Numbered from the stretch's first letter, positions 24,532 through 34,905 are shown. The stretch is DNA of 64,000 nt from Acidobacteriaceae bacterium (GCA_003131585.1 PKVW01000051.1:101345-165344), one strand, 5' to 3'. Numbers and translations are program-made. Notes: a model not told the origin generated them from the sequence alone.

Positions 24532-26391
24532 CTACTTCTCGCTCACCCAGATCTCATCGGTGCTCCGGTTCCGATTGGCCACCACGTGGGGCGTGATCAT
24601 GATGAGCAACTCGTCGTCCTCTTTTGTGAGGGAGTTGTTGACCATGGCTTGATTGAGGCCGGGAATCGCTCCAAGCCCGGGAATCCCGCTCATCGAGCGC
24701 TGATCGCTGCTTGAGATTTCGCCCGCCACCACGGCGGGCTCGCCATCGCGAAGGCGTATGCTGCCTTTGTATTCCTTGTTGGAAATCACCGGCACACCGT
24801 TCGCGCTCTGCCCGGTCAGGGAGCGCACCTGCAATTCGAGCGTCATGCTCACTTCTCCGTTGCCGTGAATGACGGGCTTCGCCTTCAGATTCAATCCCAA
24901 GTCCTCATAGCTGACCGAAGGGAAAGGCGGGACGTAGCTCAGATTGCCCAGCACCGCGGAAATCGCCGGCGAGTTCGCGATGGGCGAGTACGAAGCATTC
25001 AGGATGGGATAGCGCTCCCCCAGGTGGAAGTTCGCTTCGTTACCCTGCGCCGCACGCATGGTGACGCGGTCGAGAGTGCGCGCCCACGACTCGTTGAGGG
25101 AGAGAGTCGCGATAAACTGATCCAGGCTGACGCCGGAGAAGGTGAGTCCGCCGCCGAAGGTAGCCAGCGGTTGACTGAAAATGGAATTCTGCTGGCCTTG
25201 CAGTTGTGCCAGGAGCCCGGATAGCGCCGAACTTCCGGCCTGGTTGATGCCGCCGGAGGAAATCAGTTGGTTGACGAGCGACGAGATGCTCTGACCGCCC
25301 AACGCCGCCAGGGCCGCCACCGGAATGTTGTACATGTTGAAAGTGTCCGGAATGTGAAGGCCGATGTTGCGCGTAAGGTTGTGGCTGATCTGGTAGACCT
25401 CAATCTCGAGCGCCACCTGCGGCCGTTCGCTGGTCAACTGGCCCAACAGCTTCGTGCACGCCCGCAGCGTCGCCTGTGGCGCGCGCACTTCGACGGTTCC
25501 ACCTTGTCCTGAATTGATCTTCTGGAAGTCGCAGATGTTGCGCAGCGACGTGACCAACTCAGTTGCCTCTTGCGGTGTGGTGGCTCCGGGCACCGCAAAA
25601 GTCGCGAGCGACATACGGTCAAACTGCTTGTGATTCTCCGTCGTATCGGCCGCGATCAGCAACTGTTGCGCGTCCAGCGCCGTCCACATGGTCTTGCTGA
25701 CCCGGCTTGCCAGGCCGAGGGCGGTGAAGAAGTCAACATCGTCCACATAGAAACGCACCGTCTTTGCCTGTACGGAATCGTCAAATTCAGCGTTCACGCC
25801 GTAGGCTGAGGCCAGTTCGGTAAACAGGCCCCGTACATCGCCGCGGTAGTGAAAGGTTGCGCGCTCCGCTTTGGGTTGCAGATGGATTTCACTGGCGTCG
25901 GCCAGCATCGCCGGAATACCTTCCAAGCGGGGAGCCGCCGGGTGGGGCGTCGCTTCCTCGAGGCGCTGCTGGATGTAGGCATTGTCGGGATCGAGTTCCA
26001 GCGCAGCGCGAAACTCGGCCGCAGCTTGCTCGCGCTGGGCAGCGGCCAGGAATGCGTCGCCGCGCTCCGTGTGATGAAATACCAACTGCGACTTCGTGAC
26101 TTCGCGCGCCGAAAAGAACAAGATGTCTAGCGGGACCAGCCGCGAGGCCTCGTCGAACTGGGCAAAGGCTTCTTCCAAATGCTTGTGATCCTGCAATTTC
26201 AAGCCGTGGGCGTAAGCGTTGCGGGCTTGCTTGAGATCCTTATTGGAGGGAACGCAGTTAACCCCGCCCGGCACGCCGTTGCCGCAAGAAATGATCGAGG
26301 TGCCGAGGGTCGCATCGTTCCCGGCCAATGCCGGCACTCCCAGCATTGCCGCCAGAAGACAAACCCCGAGAATGGACCACATGCGCCGCAT
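24532..26391 (-). CDS. Orphan secretin with TPR and STN domains
   Basis: This 619-residue protein carries a signal peptide (MWSILGVCLLAAMLGVPALA), a TPR-like region (about 45-150), an N0/STN-type domain (about 170-250), an N1 domain with RAPQATLRACTKLLGQL, and a C-terminal secretin domain of the GspD/PilQ superfamily ending in ELLIMITPHVV. The start is ATG 26391, since the 40 codons upstream do not encode a signal peptide. Secretins form outer-membrane channels for type II secretion, type IV pili or related machines. No gsp or pil gene is adjacent, so its partner machine cannot be named from the window. Confidence 0.85.
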   Translation of the reverse strand: MRRMWSILGVCLLAAMLGVPALAGNDATLGTSIISCGNGVPGGVNCVPSNKDLKQARNAYAHGLKLQDHKHLEEAFAQFDEASRLVPLDILFFSAREVTKSQLVFHHTERGDAFLAAAQREQAAAEFRAALELDPDNAYIQQRLEEATPHPAAPRLEGIPAMLADASEIHLQPKAERATFHYRGDVRGLFTELASAYGVNAEFDDSVQAKTVRFYVDDVDFFTALGLASRVSKTMWTALDAQQLLIAADTTENHKQFDRMSLATFAVPGATTPQEATELVTSLRNICDFQKINSGQGGTVEVRAPQATLRACTKLLGQLTSERPQVALEIEVYQISHNLTRNIGLHIPDTFNMYNIPVAALAALGGQSISSLVNQLISSGGINQAGSSALSGLLAQLQGQQNSIFSQPLATFGGGLTFSGVSLDQFIATLSLNESWARTLDRVTMRAAQGNEANFHLGERYPILNASYSPIANSPAISAVLGNLSYVPPFPSVSYEDLGLNLKAKPVIHGNGEVSMTLELQVRSLTGQSANGVPVISNKEYKGSIRLRDGEPAVVAGEISSSDQRSMSGIPGLGAIPGLNQAMVNNSLTKEDDELLIMITPHVVANRNRSTDEIWVSEK

Positions 26392-26529
26392 TGGCTTTGA
26401 TTCTAACCCGCCGCCCGCTGCCCGCAGATAGCTAATAGTGCCGGGTACCTTCGGTTCTACCTGGGATCGGGGATGGCGCAGACAGCACGTGAGAACGGGC
26501 AATCGACGCATTCTTGCAGGAATCTAGAT

Positions 26530-27321
26530 TCAACTCAGCATCAGCCGCTCAATCTCCCGCGCCTTGCCGGTTTTCTCGTCGCAGTCAATCACCACAGCGC
26601 ACAGCCGGATGTCGCCCGTGGCCGGCTCGAACCGAACCGGCATGCCGTTGAGGAACTTGTTGACCACCAGTTCTTTCTTCACGCCGATCACGCCGTCATA
26701 AGGGCCGGTCATTCCAACGTCCGTAACATAGGCCGTTCCGTTGGGCAGAATACGTTCATCCGCTGTGGGCACATGCGTGTGCGTGCCCACCACGGCGGTC
26801 ACGCGTCCGTCGAGATACCAACCGAGTGAAATCTTCTCCGAAGTTGCCTCTGCGTGGAAGTCCACGAAAATTACCTTGGCCTCAATCTTCCGCAAGAGCT
26901 GGTCGGCGGTGCGAAACGGATCGTCGTTCGAAGCCATAAACACGCGCCCCTGCAGATTGATCACGGCGTAAGGGACATTTCCCTTGTGACCCTGATACAA
27001 GCCCCATCCGGGCATGTCGGAAGGATAATTTGCCGGACGAAGCACGCGCCGTTGCGGACCGTGGCCATTGCCGTCGACCATCTGAAAGTAATCGAGGATT
27101 TCGCGCTTGTCCCAGACGTGGTTGCCGGTGGTGATAACGTCGATGTTCAGCTCAAACAGTTCTTCGGCGAGCGCCGGAGTGATACCGAAGCCCGCCGCCG
27201 AGTTCTCCCCGTTCGCTATGACGAGATCAATGGCGTGATCGCGGACAATGCCTGGCAGCCGGTCCTTAACAATGGTGCGTCCCGGCCGCCCGAAAATGTC
27301 GCCAATGAAAAGAATCCGCAT
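26530..27321 (-). CDS. YmdB-family (TIGR00282) metallophosphoesterase
   Basis: This 263-residue protein has the complete YmdB-like motif set: MRILFIGDIFGRPGR, IANGENSAAG, TTGNHVWDK, DFHAEATSEK and GTHTHVPTAD. The family is a dinuclear-metal phosphodiesterase, shown in Bacillus and others to act on 2',3'-cyclic nucleotides. I placed the start at the ATG at 27321; the frame is open 32 codons further but that segment lacks family similarity. It lies between the solute-binding protein and the secretin gene, without close spacing to either. Confidence 0.92.
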   Translation of the reverse strand: MRILFIGDIFGRPGRTIVKDRLPGIVRDHAIDLVIANGENSAAGFGITPALAEELFELNIDVITTGNHVWDKREILDYFQMVDGNGHGPQRRVLRPANYPSDMPGWGLYQGHKGNVPYAVINLQGRVFMASNDDPFRTADQLLRKIEAKVIFVDFHAEATSEKISLGWYLDGRVTAVVGTHTHVPTADERILPNGTAYVTDVGMTGPYDGVIGVKKELVVNKFLNGMPVRFEPATGDIRLCAVVIDCDEKTGKAREIERLMLS

Positions 27322-27487
27322 GATGCAGGGAAGTGTAGCGCCGGCGTCTCCCCGGGCTGTCGCGAGGGCGTCCTCGCCCTCGCTGCCAAACTTTGATGGT
27401 AACACGCGAAAATCCACTCGCTTTAAGCGATTCCCGGGGCCTTCTCGTCTCCCGCTGCGGCCGTTCTCCGCGATGAGAGTTTTCTTC

Positions 27488-29011
27488 TCAGGGTTTGGCC
27501 AACTCCGCCGTCCGCAGGAAGTCGTAGTTTCCCGCCGGATTCAGCTTCAGATTCACGACGCGTTTGTTATGGACCAGAACGTTATCCAAATACCACAGAT
27601 CGATATAGGGCAGTTCTTCGGCGAGGATGCGCTGCAGTTCGGCGTAGATCGGCTTGCGCACTGCGGGATCGATGTCGCGGCGGGCCCGGTCGATCAGCGC
27701 ATCCACTCGTGGATTCGAGTAGTAGCCACGGTTGGCGCCATTGGGCGGAAACTTTGCCGAGTGAAAGGCGTATTCGAAGATATCGGGATCTTCGTTGCCC
27801 CCGATCCAGCGCAGCCCGTAAAGCTGGAATGCCCCGTGAGTCACGTCGGCAAAAAACGTGGCGAACTCGAAGCTGCGAATGTCGAGCACGATTCCCACTT
27901 CGCGCAACTGCTGCTGCATAACGGCCACCATCAGGCGCGTGTTCTCATCGGTAGAAGTCTTCATCGCGAGGTGAAAGCGCACGCCATTCACCGCGGGATA
28001 GCCCGCGGCATCCAACAACTCCCGCGCTTTGTCGGGATCGTGGCCGTACGGCGGCACGTCGCCGTTGTAAGCCCAACTCTGCGGCGGAAGAACGCTGCGT
28101 GCCGCTTGCGCCTCGCCGTGCCATAGATACTCGATCATCGGCCGGCGGTCGAGAGCATAGGCGACGGCCTGGCGCACTCGCACGTCTTTCAGGATCGGAT
28201 CCCGCAGGTTGAATCCCAGATACGCGAGCACGGTTCCAGGAGCGCGTTCGACCGTGAGCGACGGATCGCGCTGGAGCGCCGTCACCGTATCCGGGGTAAT
28301 CGCATTGATGGTGGCATCGGCGCTGCCCTTGCGCAGTTCGAGTGCGCGCGTGGTCGCATCGGGAACAACGGCGAAGCGCACGCGGGTCAGCTTGGCCTTT
28401 TCGCCCCAGTAATCGTCGTTGCGCTCGATGACGACCTCCTTGTCCGTTTCGGCGCTGACGAACCGGAACGGCCCGGAACCGATCGGGCGCCCCGTCAGTT
28501 CATTTCCGCTGCCATAGGGGACAACGCCGACCGCACCGTCCGACAGATTCCACAGCAGCGTTGCCGACGGTTCCTTCATGTGGAAGATCACGGTGAAGTC
28601 ATCCGGCGCGTCGATGCGGTCGACGAAGCGGTAAACCGCGGCCTTGGTGCTGCGCACCTTGCCCTGAAGCAGGGAATCGAAGGTCCACTTCACATCCCGC
28701 GAGGTGAGCGGGCGACCGTCATGAAACTTCACGCCATGATGCAGGTGGAAGATATAGGTGAGCGGATCGGGAATCTCCCAGCGCTCCGCCAGTCCCGGCG
28801 CCACATCGAGGTTGTCGCCGCGCGAGAGAAGATCGTCGAAGATCAGATTGTCGATGCGCTCCGACTGCGCGTCGACTCCTACCCGAGGGTCCAGATTCGT
28901 CGGGCTCGATTCAATCAGCATTACCAGCGTGTTGGGGTCGGGCTTGCTGGAGCAGGAGAGCAGGGAAAGCGTTAACGCCAAGGCGGCGAGAACTGACGAA
29001 GCCCGGCGCAT
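27488..29011 (-). CDS. Peptide/opine-type ABC transporter solute-binding lipoprotein
   Basis: This 507-residue protein is an SBP family 5 (DppA/OppA-like) binding protein. It has a lipoprotein signal with lipobox LLSC near residue 20, and the family motifs NLDPRVGVDAQSERI, DGRPLTSRDVKWTFDSLL and WGEKAKLTRVRFAVV are visible. It captures oligopeptides or similar solutes outside the inner membrane. Start ATG 29011 overlaps the stop of the DUF1697 gene (TGATG), implying coupling. No permease or ATPase gene follows. Because the operon also has nagZ and anmK, murein peptides are a possible ligand; this is inference. Confidence 0.9.
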   Translation of the reverse strand: MRRASSVLAALALTLSLLSCSSKPDPNTLVMLIESSPTNLDPRVGVDAQSERIDNLIFDDLLSRGDNLDVAPGLAERWEIPDPLTYIFHLHHGVKFHDGRPLTSRDVKWTFDSLLQGKVRSTKAAVYRFVDRIDAPDDFTVIFHMKEPSATLLWNLSDGAVGVVPYGSGNELTGRPIGSGPFRFVSAETDKEVVIERNDDYWGEKAKLTRVRFAVVPDATTRALELRKGSADATINAITPDTVTALQRDPSLTVERAPGTVLAYLGFNLRDPILKDVRVRQAVAYALDRRPMIEYLWHGEAQAARSVLPPQSWAYNGDVPPYGHDPDKARELLDAAGYPAVNGVRFHLAMKTSTDENTRLMVAVMQQQLREVGIVLDIRSFEFATFFADVTHGAFQLYGLRWIGGNEDPDIFEYAFHSAKFPPNGANRGYYSNPRVDALIDRARRDIDPAVRKPIYAELQRILAEELPYIDLWYLDNVLVHNKRVVNLKLNPAGNYDFLRTAELAKP

Positions 29012-29559
29012 CAGAGGCAGTCCTGGCACATCTGATGCAGGGCGTTGACGGTTCTCCAGTTGCGGGCAGTGGTCACAACGGCCAATATCCGGTCTACGGT
29101 ACGCTTCATCAGAACGCTTTGGGAAACCCCATTGGGCAGATAGAAGTAGATCTCTCTGTCAAAACAGTGGAATTGATCCGGCGCTGCGGTCAGGTCGGCC
29201 AACTTTTTCACGCCGGCCGACGCGGGAGCATCGGACAGGAACATGACGTGGAGTTTTCCCGGATCGATCGCGCGCTGCTTCAAGAACGGATTGTTTGCGA
29301 TCATAGTCTCCATTTCGCCGGCGGTTCTTGAAATGACCGAGACCGAAAAGCCAAAATCCTTAAGGATTCTTTCCTCGATTCTCTTCGACAATTGTGAAAC
29401 GGAAGATTTCCCGGTCTTGAAAACCACGTTTCCGCTTTGAATGTAAGTCTTGACCTGCTCGAAACCTAGCGCTTCGAAGGATTTTCGAAGCTGGTCCATC
29501 TTGATCCGCTTGTGCGCGCCAACGTTAATTCCGCGAAGCATCGAAATGTAGATCGGCAT
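29011..29559 (-). CDS. DUF1697-family protein
   Basis: A 182-residue protein with the typical DUF1697 opening YISMLRGINVGAHKRIKM and the pattern YIQSGNVVFKT and FYLPNGVSQS. No activity is established for the family. The start is ATG 29559; the ATG at 29565 is an equally possible start two codons upstream. It sits in the mutS-nagZ-anmK run, 49 bp after anmK, and overlaps the next gene's ATG by one base. Confidence 0.9.
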   Translation of the reverse strand: MPIYISMLRGINVGAHKRIKMDQLRKSFEALGFEQVKTYIQSGNVVFKTGKSSVSQLSKRIEERILKDFGFSVSVISRTAGEMETMIANNPFLKQRAIDPGKLHVMFLSDAPASAGVKKLADLTAAPDQFHCFDREIYFYLPNGVSQSVLMKRTVDRILAVVTTARNWRTVNALHQMCQDCL

Positions 29560-29607
29560 AGTCACTCGCGCTCACGAGCCTTCGCTTGCGAGCCTTCGTT
29601 TACGAGC

Positions 29608-30837
29608 CTAAGGGTAAGAAATCTTGCCCAACACCGCCGCGCGTTTCGCCCCCGTCGCCGAAGGAATGTTGGACGCGCGCCGGTGCCAGGTTTCGTTCGC
29701 CAGAACGGCAAACGCCACTGCCTCTTTCGCCGCCGAAGGCAGGCCAAATTCGTCGGAGAATCGCAGCCGCAACCCGGGCGGCGCGAATTCGCTGGTTAAC
29801 ATGGCCACGAGCGCGGAGTTTTTCGTTCCTCCCCCGGAAAGAATCATTTCCCGAAAAACCCGCTTCCGTGCGGAGCTTGAGGTTTGTGCCGCATACCGCC
29901 GCACCGCATCGGCAATCGACCTCGCCGTCAACGCTGTGGCCGTCGCCACAACATCTTGCTTTCGGCAACGTCCGCAGCATCGCAGAAACTCGCGTACAAA
30001 CTCCTGCCCGAACTCCTCGCGGCCCGCAGTCTTGGGAGGATCTCTCCGGAAAAAGTCGCGCCGCAATATTTCGTGGATAACCTTATCCAGCACCTTCCCG
30101 GAAGCTGCGATCCTGCCGCCGCGATCAAACGGCTGGCCGAACAACTTCTCGGTGACGGCGTCGATCACCATGTTGCCCGGCCCGGTATCGAACGCGACCA
30201 CATCGTTCGGAGCCGCGCCCGCGGGGATGATTGTAAGGTTCGCGATGCCGCCGATGTTTTGCACGATTCTTCCCACGCGCGCGTCGCGGAACAGCATGTA
30301 GTCGAGAAAGGGAACCAGCGGCGCGCCCATGCCGCCCGCCGCCATATCCGCGGGACGAAAATCCGAAACTACCGGCACGCCCAATCTCGCCGCGACGATC
30401 GCCGCCTCACCCGTCTGCCACGTGGCCGCCAGCTTGCGTCCGAGAAAGCGCTGCGGCTCGCCTTGATGGTAAAGCGTCTGTCCGTGGCAGCCGACCAGAT
30501 CTACTTTCACCCGGAACTGCCGCTCGGTGGCCAACACTGCATCGGCGTACAGTTCGCCCAACAGGAAATTTAGCCGAGCCAGATCGGCCACGCTCGCTCG
30601 CGATGCATTCATCGCAGCCAGCACGGCCGCCCGCACCTTCTTTGGATACGAGTATTCGGCATGTCCGAGCAATTCCATGTGGAGCGGGTGCCCTCGCCCG
30701 CGTAAGCCAGCAACCGCAGGAGAAGCAGCGCGTGAGCCCACACCTCCCCGCACGCCCATCCGCACCAACGCCACGTTGATGCCGTCGGCGGACGTCCCGC
30801 TCATTACCCCGGCCACGATCATGTCTTTCTTCGTCAT
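29608..30837 (-). CDS. anmK: Anhydro-N-acetylmuramic acid kinase
   Basis: This 409-residue enzyme has the AnmK motifs: GTSADGINVALVRM (near residue 14), HGQTLYHQGEP, FDTGPGNMVID and LSGGGTKNSALVAML. It phosphorylates 1,6-anhydro-MurNAc to MurNAc-6-phosphate and opens the anhydro ring, a step in peptidoglycan recycling. It overlaps nagZ by 4 bp (ATGA), and nagZ produces its substrate, so the pair is functionally matched. The length is about 40 residues above E. coli AnmK, through loop insertions such as the segment near residue 35 (SRAASPAVAGLRGRGHPLH). Confidence 0.96.
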   Translation of the reverse strand: MTKKDMIVAGVMSGTSADGINVALVRMGVRGGVGSRAASPAVAGLRGRGHPLHMELLGHAEYSYPKKVRAAVLAAMNASRASVADLARLNFLLGELYADAVLATERQFRVKVDLVGCHGQTLYHQGEPQRFLGRKLAATWQTGEAAIVAARLGVPVVSDFRPADMAAGGMGAPLVPFLDYMLFRDARVGRIVQNIGGIANLTIIPAGAAPNDVVAFDTGPGNMVIDAVTEKLFGQPFDRGGRIAASGKVLDKVIHEILRRDFFRRDPPKTAGREEFGQEFVREFLRCCGRCRKQDVVATATALTARSIADAVRRYAAQTSSSARKRVFREMILSGGGTKNSALVAMLTSEFAPPGLRLRFSDEFGLPSAAKEAVAFAVLANETWHRRASNIPSATGAKRAAVLGKISYP

Positions 30838-32000
30838 GCCCGCGGCCGCCGCGCATTCTTGTCACGAGCATTCTCGGTGCGATCCTTCTCCGTGCGATCA
30901 TTCTCCGCGCGATTCAGACCTTCCAGCCGCACCTGCTCGCCGAATTCCCACAGCTTCCGGGAAAGTTTTTCAACCGCTGCGGAGGATGGTTCTTTCGTCC
31001 GGCGTAATATCTTCGCTGACTTCTTCTTGAACGCCAGCACCCGCCGCGCCGACTCCGCGACGCGCCTGGCGAACTTCGGGTCGCGCTCCGTCGTCTTTAC
31101 TAATTCTTCGTAAGATTGCGCGATGTAGTCCTCGCGATGGCAGATCAGGCACAAATCTCCGCCCGCCCGGATATGTTTGACTGCGGCCTGTCCCGCCGGA
31201 GCTGCGGACAAAACCGCGCCCATCTCCAGATCATCCGATACGACCAGATTGCGATAGCCGATGCGCTTGCGCAGGATGCCGGTAATCCAACTCTTCGAGA
31301 GCGACGCTGGGGTCCGATCGTGCGTGACCTGCGGATACGCCGCGTGTGAAATCATCACCATCGGCAACTGCGCGCGGAGCATGCGGTAAGGGAGCAGGTC
31401 CTCGGCCCAAAGTTTCTTCAGCGGCTTCTCGATCAGCGGCAACTCGTGATGGCTGTCGAGCTTACCTTCGCCGAGGCCGGGAAAATGCTTGCCGCATCCG
31501 AGCACGCGAGCCGCGCGAAGCCCGGCGAGAAACTCGCGCACATAGGCAACTGTTTCGCGCGGATTTGCCGAGACCGAGCGGGAACTCATCACGCTGCGCG
31601 AAGCTTCAAATGCCAGGTCGAGCACGGGAGCGAAGTCAACGTTGAATCCCAGAGCGCGGCAGTTCTCTCCGATCACCTGCCCATGCTTGCGGAAGAGTTT
31701 GCGATCGCCGGTAGAGAATACATCCGCCGCCGAAGGTGCCGGTCCGAGCACGTCGCGCAAGCGATCTACGCGCCCGCCTTCGAGGTCGACGCAGGTAAAC
31801 AGCGGCGCGGAAACGCACTTCTGGCACTCGCGCAGCAGCCGCCAAGTCTGCTCGGCGGTCTTTATATTACGTGCGAACAGAATCACTCCCGCCGGCTGTA
31901 ACCGCGTGAGCAGGGAGCTGAGGTGCGGCGTCATTTCCGCACCGTCGAAGCCGACGATGAGGAGTTGGCCGATCTCGCGTGTCCTTCGTTGAGCGGTCAT
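30834..32000 (-). CDS. nagZ: Beta-N-acetylhexosaminidase NagZ
   Basis: This 388-residue GH3 enzyme contains KHFPGLGEGKLDSHHELPL with the catalytic Asp-Ser-His triad motif, and the nucleophile region VVSDDLEMGAV. NagZ removes GlcNAc from GlcNAc-anhydroMurNAc peptides in the cytosol; no signal peptide is seen. It is followed by anmK with a 4-bp overlap. The second histidine of the usual KHFPGHG is Leu here. The C-terminus ends in tandem pentapeptides (DRTEK, DRTEN) encoded by a 15-bp repeat, beyond the enzyme core. Confidence 0.94.
   Translation of the reverse strand: MTAQRRTREIGQLLIVGFDGAEMTPHLSSLLTRLQPAGVILFARNIKTAEQTWRLLRECQKCVSAPLFTCVDLEGGRVDRLRDVLGPAPSAADVFSTGDRKLFRKHGQVIGENCRALGFNVDFAPVLDLAFEASRSVMSSRSVSANPRETVAYVREFLAGLRAARVLGCGKHFPGLGEGKLDSHHELPLIEKPLKKLWAEDLLPYRMLRAQLPMVMISHAAYPQVTHDRTPASLSKSWITGILRKRIGYRNLVVSDDLEMGAVLSAAPAGQAAVKHIRAGGDLCLICHREDYIAQSYEELVKTTERDPKFARRVAESARRVLAFKKKSAKILRRTKEPSSAAVEKLSRKLWEFGEQVRLEGLNRAENDRTEKDRTENARDKNARRPRA
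30858..30917. repeat. 15-bp tandem repeat at 3' end of nagZ
   Basis: About four imperfect 15-bp units with the core GCGATC(A/C)TTCTCC encode the repetitive C-terminal tail of NagZ (NRAEN-DRTEK-DRTEN-ARDKN). Confidence 0.75.
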
Positions 32001-32040
32001 CGAATACGATTTCCTAACGCCGTGTGCCGGTGCCTCTAGG

Positions 32041-34773
32041 TCAGATTTCTTTCTTCAGCTCCGCCAGCAGATTCAGCGCGTCCAGCGGCGTGAGCCGGTT
32101 CAAGTCTACTTCCCGTAGCTTCTCCAGCACCGGTTGCGACAGCGGCGTGAAGATCGTCAACTGCGTCGGCGGAGGCGAAGCCCCGGGCGAGAGATGCTCC
32201 GTCAGTTCGCGTTCCGCCGACTCATGCTCGGCCAACACTTCGCGAGCCCGCGTAATCACCTCGTTCGGCAGCCCTGCCAGCTTGGCGACTTCGATGCCAT
32301 AGCTCCGGTCGGCCGCTCCCGGCTCAACTTTGCGCAAGAAGACGATGCCGCCACCGGTTTCTTTTACCGAGACGTGATAATTCTTTACTCCCGCAAGCTG
32401 CTCAGCCAATTCCGTCAGCTCGAAATAGTGTGTGGCGAACAGAGTTTTGGCGCGCACGCGCGCGTGCAGATATTCGATTGCAGCCCAGGCAATCGCCAGC
32501 CCGTCGTAAGTCGAAGTGCCGCGGCCGACTTCGTCCAGCAAGATGAGCGACCGCGCCGTCGCAGTATGCAGGATTGCCGCCGTCTCCGTCATCTCGACCA
32601 TAAACGTCGAGCGCCCGCGCGCCAGATTGTCGCTGGCGCCGATGCGGGTGAAGACGCGATCCACCACGCTGAGCCGCGCCGAGCGCGCCGGAACGAACGA
32701 GCCCATCTGCGCCAGGATCACGATCAGCGCCGTTTGCCTTAGGTAGGTCGACTTGCCGCCCATGTTCGGCCCGGTCAGCAGCAGAATGGTGTGCGTGGAC
32801 GCATTCAGGTAAAGATCGTTGGGCACGAAGCGCTCGCTGCCTCCCGCCATCTCCTGCTGCTCGATCACCGGATGCCGTCCCTCGACGATCTCCAGATCGC
32901 CCGCGTCTCCATCCCGCGATTCTGCCTTCATGGAAGCAGCAATGAATTGCGGCCGGCAGTAATTCCGCAGCGCAGCGATGTGCGCCAGCGAAGCCAGTAC
33001 GTCTACTTCAGCCAGAGCCAGCGCCGTTTGCCGGATCCGCTTTGCCTCGGCCGCAATCGCGGCGCGCAATTCGGTGAACAGCCGCCGCTCGATCTCGACA
33101 ATCTTTTCCTGCGCATCGAGAATCTTGGCCTCGTACTCTTTCAACTCCGGCGTGGTGAAGCGCTCCGCGCCCACCAGAGTTTGCTTGCGTTCATAATCCT
33201 GCGGCACCAGGTGCAGGTTCGGCTTGGAAACCTCGATGTAGTAGCCGAAGATGGAGTTGAACTTCACCTTGAGGGAGCCAATCCCCGTCTGCCCGCGTTC
33301 CCGCTGCTCGATCTGCGCCAGCACCTGCTTGCTGTTCCGCGAGAGCTCGCGCAACTCGTCCAGGCCGCGATCCACTCCCGCGGCGATCACGCCTCCATCG
33401 GCAAAGTTCAGCGGCGGCTCCGGCATAATCGTCTTTTCAATGCGGTCGCGCAGATCTTCCAGTTCGTCAAGCGATCCGTGCAAAGTTTTCAACCGCTCCA
33501 TCGCTAACCGTCCCACTGCAGCCTTGATTGCCGGAATCTTCGCGAGCGATGCCGCCAGAGCCAACACATCCCGCGGATTCGCCGTCTCCAGCGTCACGCG
33601 GCTCAAAAGCCGCTCCAGATCGAGCACGCCATCGAGTGCGCGCCGCAACTCCTCGCGCGCGATGGTATCCTTCACGCCCGCTTCCACCGCATCCAGGCGC
33701 GCATTGATTTCGGCAAGATCGAGCGACGGCCGCAGCAACCACGCCCGCAGCAGCCTCTTGCCCATGGGCGTGACCGCGGCATCGATGGAGCGAAACAGGG
33801 TAACGCCCGCATCCGTGCCCGCGAACAGCGGTTCAATCAACTCCAGATTCCTGACCGTGACTGTATCCAGCACCAGACAGTTCTGCCGCTCATACCAGCC
33901 GATGCGGTCCACATGATCGAGCGATCCGCGCTGCGTCGAGCGCACATAGTAGAGAATCGCGCCGGCCGCCGCAGCAGCGGCCGTGCGCCCGGCCAGCCCA
34001 AATCCTTCGAGCGATAACACTCCGAAATGATTCTCCAGCAGCGGAATCGCATGGTCCGGCGCGAAGATCCAGTCGTCGAGAGGAGTCTCCGCGCATCGAG
34101 CTGGATGATGTGGCGACAGCCGCCCCTTCGACAAGCTCAGGGCAGGCCCTCGGCTGTCGGGCGGCGCGAAGCTCCGGAGTTCATTCACCGGAGCGCTGGC
34201 CTTTTCGAACAGCGGCGCCGCCGACCCATATAACAATTCTTTCGGCCGCAGTTGCTCCAGTTCCTCCTGCATTCGCCGGAGCGCACCCTCCCCTGAAAAT
34301 TCCGTCGCGCGAAACTCCCCGGTGGAAAGATCCAGTGCCGCAAACCCCACACGCTCGCCAACCTGCGCCAGCGCTGCCAAAAAATTGTTTTCTTCCGACC
34401 CCAGCAACGAATCGGCCGCCGTCCCGGGCGTGACCACCCGCGTCACTTCTCGCCGCACGAGTTTCGTGCCGATCTGCTTCTTGACGAGCCGCGCATCTTC
34501 CATTTGCTCGCAGATGGCCACCTTGAAGCCTTTGCGGATGAGCTTGCCAATGTAGCCTTCCGCCGCATGGTGGGGTACTCCGCACATGGGCACCGCGACG
34601 CCTTTCTCCTTGTTGCGCGAGGTGAGGGTAATCTGCAGCTCTTTTGACGCCACGATCGCATCCTCAAAGAAAAGCTCGTAGAAGTCTCCCAGGCGGAAAA
34701 ACAGCAGCGCGGTCGGATGTTCTTTCTTGACGGCGGCATATTGCCGCATCAGCGGAGTGGACGGCTCGGTCAT
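32041..34773 (-). CDS. mutS: DNA mismatch repair protein MutS
   Basis: Full-length MutS of 910 residues. It has the mismatch-binding Phe-x-Glu motif ([12 protein letters not shown]), the connector, the core/clamp region, and the ATPase with Walker [14 protein letters not shown] and the [12 protein letters not shown] region. It recognises mismatches and starts repair. A dispersed-repeat sequence has been inserted in frame at about residues 208-222 (ALSLSKG) between the mismatch-binding and connector domains. The stop lies 41 bp before nagZ on the same strand. Confidence 0.97.
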   Translation of the reverse strand: MTEPSTPLMRQYAAVKKEHPTALLFFRLGDFYELFFEDAIVASKELQITLTSRNKEKGVAVPMCGVPHHAAEGYIGKLIRKGFKVAICEQMEDARLVKKQIGTKLVRREVTRVVTPGTAADSLLGSEENNFLAALAQVGERVGFAALDLSTGEFRATEFSGEGALRRMQEELEQLRPKELLYGSAAPLFEKASAPVNELRSFAPPDSRGPALSLSKGRLSPHHPARCAETPLDDWIFAPDHAIPLLENHFGVLSLEGFGLAGRTAAAAAAGAILYYVRSTQRGSLDHVDRIGWYERQNCLVLDTVTVRNLELIEPLFAGTDAGVTLFRSIDAAVTPMGKRLLRAWLLRPSLDLAEINARLDAVEAGVKDTIAREELRRALDGVLDLERLLSRVTLETANPRDVLALAASLAKIPAIKAAVGRLAMERLKTLHGSLDELEDLRDRIEKTIMPEPPLNFADGGVIAAGVDRGLDELRELSRNSKQVLAQIEQRERGQTGIGSLKVKFNSIFGYYIEVSKPNLHLVPQDYERKQTLVGAERFTTPELKEYEAKILDAQEKIVEIERRLFTELRAAIAAEAKRIRQTALALAEVDVLASLAHIAALRNYCRPQFIAASMKAESRDGDAGDLEIVEGRHPVIEQQEMAGGSERFVPNDLYLNASTHTILLLTGPNMGGKSTYLRQTALIVILAQMGSFVPARSARLSVVDRVFTRIGASDNLARGRSTFMVEMTETAAILHTATARSLILLDEVGRGTSTYDGLAIAWAAIEYLHARVRAKTLFATHYFELTELAEQLAGVKNYHVSVKETGGGIVFLRKVEPGAADRSYGIEVAKLAGLPNEVITRAREVLAEHESAERELTEHLSPGASPPPTQLTIFTPLSQPVLEKLREVDLNRLTPLDALNLLAELKKEI
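34125..34144. repeat. Dispersed repeat (ALSLSKG type) inside mutS
   Basis: CCTTCGACAAGCTCAGGGCA is a 20-bp sequence that recurs, inverted and with one mismatch, at 49107-49126 inside nth. On the mutS coding strand it translates to ALSLSKG, on the other to LRQAQG. Confidence 0.8.
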
Positions 34774-34905
34774 TGCTTCAGTCGGGGCAGCGGGCTTGGC
34801 GCGGATTATAACAAAGCCTCATCCCCACCTTATTGTGCTCTTGCGTCACGGCGCGATGTAGAAATCTCAGTTGACGCGGCTTCTCCCGCAATGCTTTCCT
34901 AATGC

